NCBI RefSeq assembly: GCF_910596095.1
Contig: NC_056553.1
Coordinates: 22,075,725-22,139,724, forward strand
DNA from: Thunnus maccoyii
Taxonomy: Eukaryota > Chordata > Actinopteri > Scombriformes > Scombridae
DNA length: 64,000 nucleotides
Direction of reading: 5' to 3'
A program made the translations under genes and the position numbers. The notes below the pieces were generated by a model, which did no database searches, was not told the origin of the DNA, and saw nothing but the letters and a program-made list of their open reading frames with translations. Shown here piece after piece: positions 59,719 through 64,000 of this stretch; the first letter of the stretch is position 1; each line of letters starts with the position of its first letter.

Positions 59719-60226
59719 GTGACGACAACCATCCTGATAAGAATCTGTTGTTGGAGTGTCAAATGCATACAAGTCACATGTGTTGGTCCATCAGTACTAC
59801 ACTACAGTACAACATTTACACAATCACCTCATAAACAACTTCACAGATGGTTTTGAAAGGCCAGTGTTACTTTTCAGTTTTGGTGTATGACTGTCTCAAT
59901 AGAGATCTGATAGGTAATGAAAGACAAGCCAGCATGTTGCAGATATGATACATCACCAGAAGAGAAGAAGATGATACAGTTTAACCCAAAGTGTCACATC
60001 AACATCACCTCCAAATCAAAAACACTAATGTCTTTGTTTTACCCAGCGAGAACAAGTTTCTGTGTCCTTTTTTTATACACTTTTCTATTATTTTTTTCTG
60101 TCTCCTTCATGCAAATACACAAGCTGCGACATACAAATTGTGTGTGTATGCCTCTTTGCAGTGTGAAGTACTCTCTAAGATGATGTAATGTGATCAATAC
60201 AAGTTAGTTGTCACCATAAAGCTTAT
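59719..60226. repeat. Ser-Ala module that has lost its tRNA-Ser
   Basis: From 'gacgacaacca' onward it matches the array DNA right of tRNA-Ser through to tRNA-Ala ('aagaatctgttgttgg', 'cagttttggtgtatgactgt'). Only the last bases of the tRNA-Ser acceptor remain at 59719-59728; left of it the sequence is unrelated. Confidence 0.85.
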
Positions 60227-60298
60227 TGGAGATGCCGGGGATTGAACCCGGGGCCTCATACATGCAAAGCATGCGCTCTACCACTGAGCTACATCCCC
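60227..60298 (-). tRNA. tRNA-Ala(TGC), eastern copy
   Basis: Canonical 72-nt gene. 3' flank on minus has TTT (ataaag on plus) but no TTTT within 10 nt. Part of the same Ser-Ala module as the array. Confidence 0.96.
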
Positions 60299-60497
60299 TG
60301 TGGCTACAGTAGATAAAGACAGCAGAGATATGAGAAGAGATTGATCATTTCAGGGCCTATGGGAGTCATCAGTCTGACATCAACAGGGGTGTGAACTGCA
60401 ATAAAAGTGATTTGGAGAAATATCAGAACATTGTAATTCGTTAGCTGTTTCTAATGATCACAGTTCAGCAATTCAGCAGACAGAACATGAAATTAAT

Positions 60498-60530
60498 CAT
60501 TGTCAGAAGGATTTGAACCTATGCAGGGAA
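60498..60530 (-). pseudogene. tRNA-Ser 3'-end fragment
   Basis: Only acceptor 3' strand and T-arm remain ('attgtcagaaggatttgaac' on plus). Homology ends at 'gcaggga', just before the eastern duplicated block starts. Confidence 0.75.
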
Positions 60531-61253
60531 TGTGTTTAGCAGGGGGCCGCCGTCTCAGCCAGTAGATAAGTTTACAAGAATTTGACTAGTTTTAAGACAT
60601 GTGGCAAACTAAGCTAAACAGTTAGACTACATACAGATTGCTTTGATTTTAAGTTGTTAATAACAATTCGCTATTAGCTTAACTAGAGCACTGTGTTTGT
60701 ATAAAACATACTGGTGGTGGATGGGAGACTGCAGGCAAAGCAACATACCCTTATCAGCGTTTTACTCATGAAGGTTTTATTGCACTTAGGAGTAATGAGC
60801 ATTGCTGTCGTCAACTTGAGTAAAACTTTCTTTCACTTCACCTGGTTCACTGTGTCCTGCTGCTGTCTCTGTGGCCACCAAAACCACAATTTTAAACCCA
60901 GCAGTGGGTTACTTTAACAGTTTATCTATTAACTTTTGCTGATACAATAATGTTGAAGATAAACAATAGATAAACTCAGACTAATTGAAAATCTGTTATA
61001 ATTAAGATATATGTACACAAGAGGCCTAGTTCTGATCTTTATGAAGGAAATCCTAACATACACAGTTTATGACTGGTTTAGTAGAACTAAATCACACATG
61101 AGTTTTCACCTATGACCTCATCTTCTCACACACCTCCACTTTGTTTTTCCTGCCTTTGTGATTCAGCATCTGACATTTCTAAAGTCTCAATAGCATATGT
61201 TAGTAGAGAACTCTTTACATTACTTTTGAATTCCACAGCTTAAAACAGTCTGG

Positions 61254-61335
61254 TGTTGTCAGCAGGATCTGAACGTAGGCAGGGAGACACCAGTGGATTC
61301 CAAGTCCATCATCTTAACCACTCGGCCACAACAAC
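61254..61335 (-). pseudogene. tRNA-Ser-derived pseudogene with anticodon TGG (duplicate)
   Basis: Same lesions as 56872-56953, including loop CTTGGAA and the degraded T-arm, so the changes predate the block duplication. The acceptor 3' end 'tgttgtcagcagg' is slightly closer to the functional sequence. Confidence 0.8.
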
Positions 61336-61826
61336 TATCTTAACACTTTCAGTTTCCTTTTGTGATTACATCAACCTGTATTAGTCTTGATAAAATGAGT
61401 AAAGGAGTTAAACCTTTCACAAAGAAAGTTTGCCAATTGAACTTAAATGACTTAAACACTAATAATAGCCGTGATGTCCTCAACAATGCTCTAGACATAA
61501 TTACAGGAAAAAGACAGAGATTATCCTCCAAACATTCTGCAGTAGCTTCATGTTAGGACTTGAACTTACTTTGTGGAGTTTACATGTACAATCTTACTAA
61601 ACTCAATACAACAGTCCTGCAATACATTATGATGCTCTACCACAGAGCTAGCAACCTCTGAAATGATTTTGAACAGCGCAGGTGTAAAAGATTATCTACA
61701 TACTACTTACTTTTACTGTACAACTCAAAATGAGCTGAGAGAAACCTGTTTTTCTGACCAGATTGATGAACACACACATCTGAATAATAAAATCTAAAAG
61801 TATCAAGCATAAAAAACTGAAAGAAC

Positions 61827-61898
61827 TGCGATGGCCGGGAATCGAACCCGGGTCAACTGCTTGGAAGGCAGCTATGCTCACCACTATACCACCATCGC
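61827..61898 (-). tRNA. tRNA-Gly(TCC), easternmost
   Basis: Canonical gene with an A-run giving T6 on minus at about 61811-61816. 5' flank as in 53403 and 57316. Confidence 0.97.
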
Positions 61899-62016
61899 TG
61901 TGGAAAAGGAGAAATTTGCTGCCAACTCAGCAGTTTACATCAGCATAAGAATCTACTGGGAGAGGGGGAGGAGAGTGAGTGGAGGAGGAGCAGAAGAGAG
62001 GAAGAGGGAGGTACAC

Positions 62017-62043
62017 AGAGAAGAGAAGAGAAGAGAAGAGAAA
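62017..62043. repeat. short (GAAGA)n tract
   Basis: Five to six pentamers after gagggaggtacac, the shortest of the eastern set; the tract ends where it joins 'aaaacactggacgg'. Confidence 0.9.
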
Positions 62044-62294
62044 ACACTGGACGGCGCACAGTGGCACAACAATTTGTTTGAACTTCCAACCTGTGCACCA
62101 TGCGTGCTGAGCTGGGCACCAAATTACCACACAGATGGGTCTGCTGGAACTTTCATTATCATGCGTTTGTTCTTACTCAGACCGCATGTTAATGCCAGGT
62201 TTAAACAGGGTGATTCAGAATCTGACATTCCTAAAGTCTCAGTAGTGTTTTCTACAAACTGCTCTTGACTGACACAACTCAAAAAACAGTCAAA

Positions 62295-62376
62295 TGTTGT
62301 CAGCAGGATTCAGAACTACATGGGGAGACCCCAATGGATTCCTAGTCCATTCCCTTAACCACTCAGCCACGACAAC
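62295..62376 (-). pseudogene. tRNA-Ser-derived pseudogene with anticodon AGG
   Basis: 82 nt aligned to the Ser scaffold. The anticodon loop is CTAGGAA (AGG), the T-loop is altered (cagaac inserted base) and the anticodon stem has a change (ccattccc on plus). Positional counterpart of tRNA-Ser(CGA) 54449 in the duplicated block. Confidence 0.8.
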
Positions 62377-62451
62377 CCACAAGAGGTGCTCCTTCCACCT
62401 TTTCCACAAATGTGGAGAAGCACAGTGCTATTTCTAACTCAAAACTAGGCC

Positions 62452-62740
62452 TGGGTATCGGTACTCGATACCTTTAAGGCATCGACCGAAATAAGCCAGT
62501 ACCAAGTAGTATCAAAATTTTCCAATCAAATGATGCCTGCGTTCAATGTTTTTTGTAACCAGTTCTAGAAAAAAATGAGTATTTGTATGGTTTTGCTGGC
62601 AGCTAATCACCCCAAGCGTGTGTGGTGATAATGCTCCATTGTACAGTTAATTAATACATATTTCAATAATTTGAACACTTTCAAATTGTATTTGTGTTAA
62701 AATCGTTTGGATGGGGAGGGGTGGTGGCATTTTACATTTT
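62452..62740. repeat. 'ggtatcggtac' interspersed repeat, second copy
   Basis: Parallels 57626-58060 ('ggcctgggtatcggtact', 'aaaaaatgagtatttgtatg', 'ggatggggaggggtggtggc') but lacks the right-hand part. Confidence 0.65.
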
Positions 62741-62854
62741 TCTTCCTTGCCTTTGCTTGTGCATTGCTGCATTTCTTGGTGCACTAAGACAGTGCCCATT
62801 CAAAATGTGCCTGTTTGAAACGGGACGATTTCTCAATACCTAGAGAGAACAGTG

Positions 62855-63115
62855 CCCCTCCCCTAAATGCCTCTCGTGCAGACCATCGGTTGACGCTACA
62901 ATATACTGATGTTCCCTAAACGTCTCACACACAGGCTACCAGTAGACACTATAATTTACTCATGTTCCCTAAATGCCTCACATGCAGGCTACCAGTAGAC
63001 ACTATAATTTACTCATGTTCCCTAAATGCCTCACATGCAGGCTATCGATAGATGCTACAATTTACCAAAGCTCCCTAAACACCTCACATGCAGAATATTT
63101 GAAGACTACAATTTT
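62855..63115. repeat. 53-bp minisatellite, about 4.5 copies
   Basis: Unit landmark 'gttccctaaa' begins at 62911, 62964, 63017 and (as gctccctaaa) 63070, exactly 53 bp apart. 'cctcacatgcaggctacc' and 'agacactataatttactcat' recur. The two central units are nearly identical, the outer ones diverged. Confidence 0.92.
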
Positions 63116-64000
63116 GAGTTGAGCTGAAGTTGATCGGATGTACTGTAGTGCCCGTTGTGCCTGAAACATCCTGCACTATGACTTGAACATACATACAAAG
63201 TTCCCGAGTGCGAGGAGCGGGAATAGATTTTAACTCTCTGAAATTTTTCAATTCATTCTCTATGGTAGTTCTCACCACTCTGGATGTGATCTCATCTCTG
63301 ACCACAATGTGGGTTGCAACGGCAGAGTGGCACTGTCTGTATTCCTGCTCCTTGAATCCACGTGCAGAAGAAGCAGTAGTAACGTTGTTTATGAGGTATT
63401 TTTATATTTTTCTGAATGTGCCTGAAACATCCATCACTAAGTCTTGCACATACATGCCAAGTTTCATTCACAGTAATATTATACCCGTTCAGCGGCAGTG
63501 TGTTTTAAAACATTTAAAACATTAAAACACAGTGTATCCAGAGCTGTTACTAAACCTGTCTGACCGCAGCTCTACAGCACTGCTCCACGATTTAACGTTT
63601 TAAAACTTAGAACTCAAGATTTTACCAGCTGACAACCACAGGAACAGAGAGCCAGAGAGTTTTAGAGCTGCAGGGCAAGATGTGAGGAGGATTTCTGTTG
63701 TTTGTGTGGCTGCCAGCAGCTCTTCATCCCATGGACAGTCACAGACGGAGAGATTTCCTCCAGCAGGCTAGCACCACTGTTAACTGCTGAAGCTAAAACT
63801 GTCTCAATCAGCATATATTTGAAAATAAGCGCAGGGCTAGGGGAGGTGGGTGTTAACATTCTACCATTTATACAAATTTCATGACGTAGAGACCCCCCAA
63901 ATGGTTGACTCTACATCAGCATTGGCCCAGTCTTTTCAGGGCTGTTTACAAACAGCAGATGACAGGTTGAGCCATTTTCAACCCATGAATTGATTGATTT
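63116..64000. other. intergenic end of window
   Basis: No gene recognised. A diverged direct repeat is visible: 'gtgcctgaaacatcctgcac' at 63158 and 'gtgcctgaaacatccatcac' at 63418, each followed by a 'cacatacat...aagttt'-like stretch, about 260 bp apart. Confidence 0.5.

Larger units (their letters stand above)
60545..61900. repeat. duplicated block, eastern copy
   Basis: Counterpart of 56385-57390 with high identity over most of its length. It holds the Ser pseudogene 61254, the Gly 3' flank and tRNA-Gly 61827, and keeps the flank deleted in the western copy. Confidence 0.88.

Overview
This window is vertebrate nuclear DNA, most likely from a percomorph (perch-like) teleost. The evidence is two intron-containing genes in the head-to-head order known from vertebrates (MTPAP on minus, MAP3K8 on plus), fish-style hAT, piggyBac-like, Tc1 and L2-like remnants, and abundant simple repeats. 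There are no operons, no CRISPR and no prokaryotic features.

Layout. Bases 1-8390 are intergenic with no gene I can support. A lone tRNA-Gly(TCC) lies at 8391-8462. MTPAP (mitochondrial poly(A) polymerase) fills 10025-20684 on minus in nine coding exons that rejoin in frame to 567 aa. A short shared upstream region follows, with a perfect NRF-1 palindrome next to MTPAP and an ISRE-like plus PU.1/ETS-like cluster before MAP3K8. MAP3K8 (Tpl2/Cot kinase) occupies 22817-27997 on plus in seven coding exons, giving 467 aa. Its first polyadenylation signal is at 28651. Bases 28.7-32.5 kb are repeat-rich intergenic DNA.

From 32.5 kb to 62.4 kb the window is dominated by tRNA genes. I count 15 tRNA-Gly(TCC) including the one at 8391 (some with damaged T-stems), 6 tRNA-Ala(TGC), 1 tRNA-Ala(CGC), 7 tRNA-Ser(AGA), 1 tRNA-Ser(CGA) and about nine pseudogenes or fragments. 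The core is a tandem array at 33121-43608. It has four full units and one truncated unit of about 2.37 kb, each carrying Gly-Gly-Ser-Ala on minus, except that unit 2 has a single Gly. Marker differences alternate between odd and even units, which suggests amplification of a two-unit block. East of the array (46.8-62.4 kb) the same Gly, Ser and Ala modules reappear as older, rearranged copies. These show anticodon switches, truncations, one inverted Ser copy and (GAAGA)n microsatellites at one fixed site upstream of the Gly genes.

The two protein genes are ordinary, well-conserved orthologues. The tRNA array is the notable feature: it shows birth, homogenisation, hybrid formation, terminator loss and decay of Pol III genes in one locus. 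An orphan exon-like segment at 43899-44121 (minus) is the only other plausible coding sequence, and I could not identify it.
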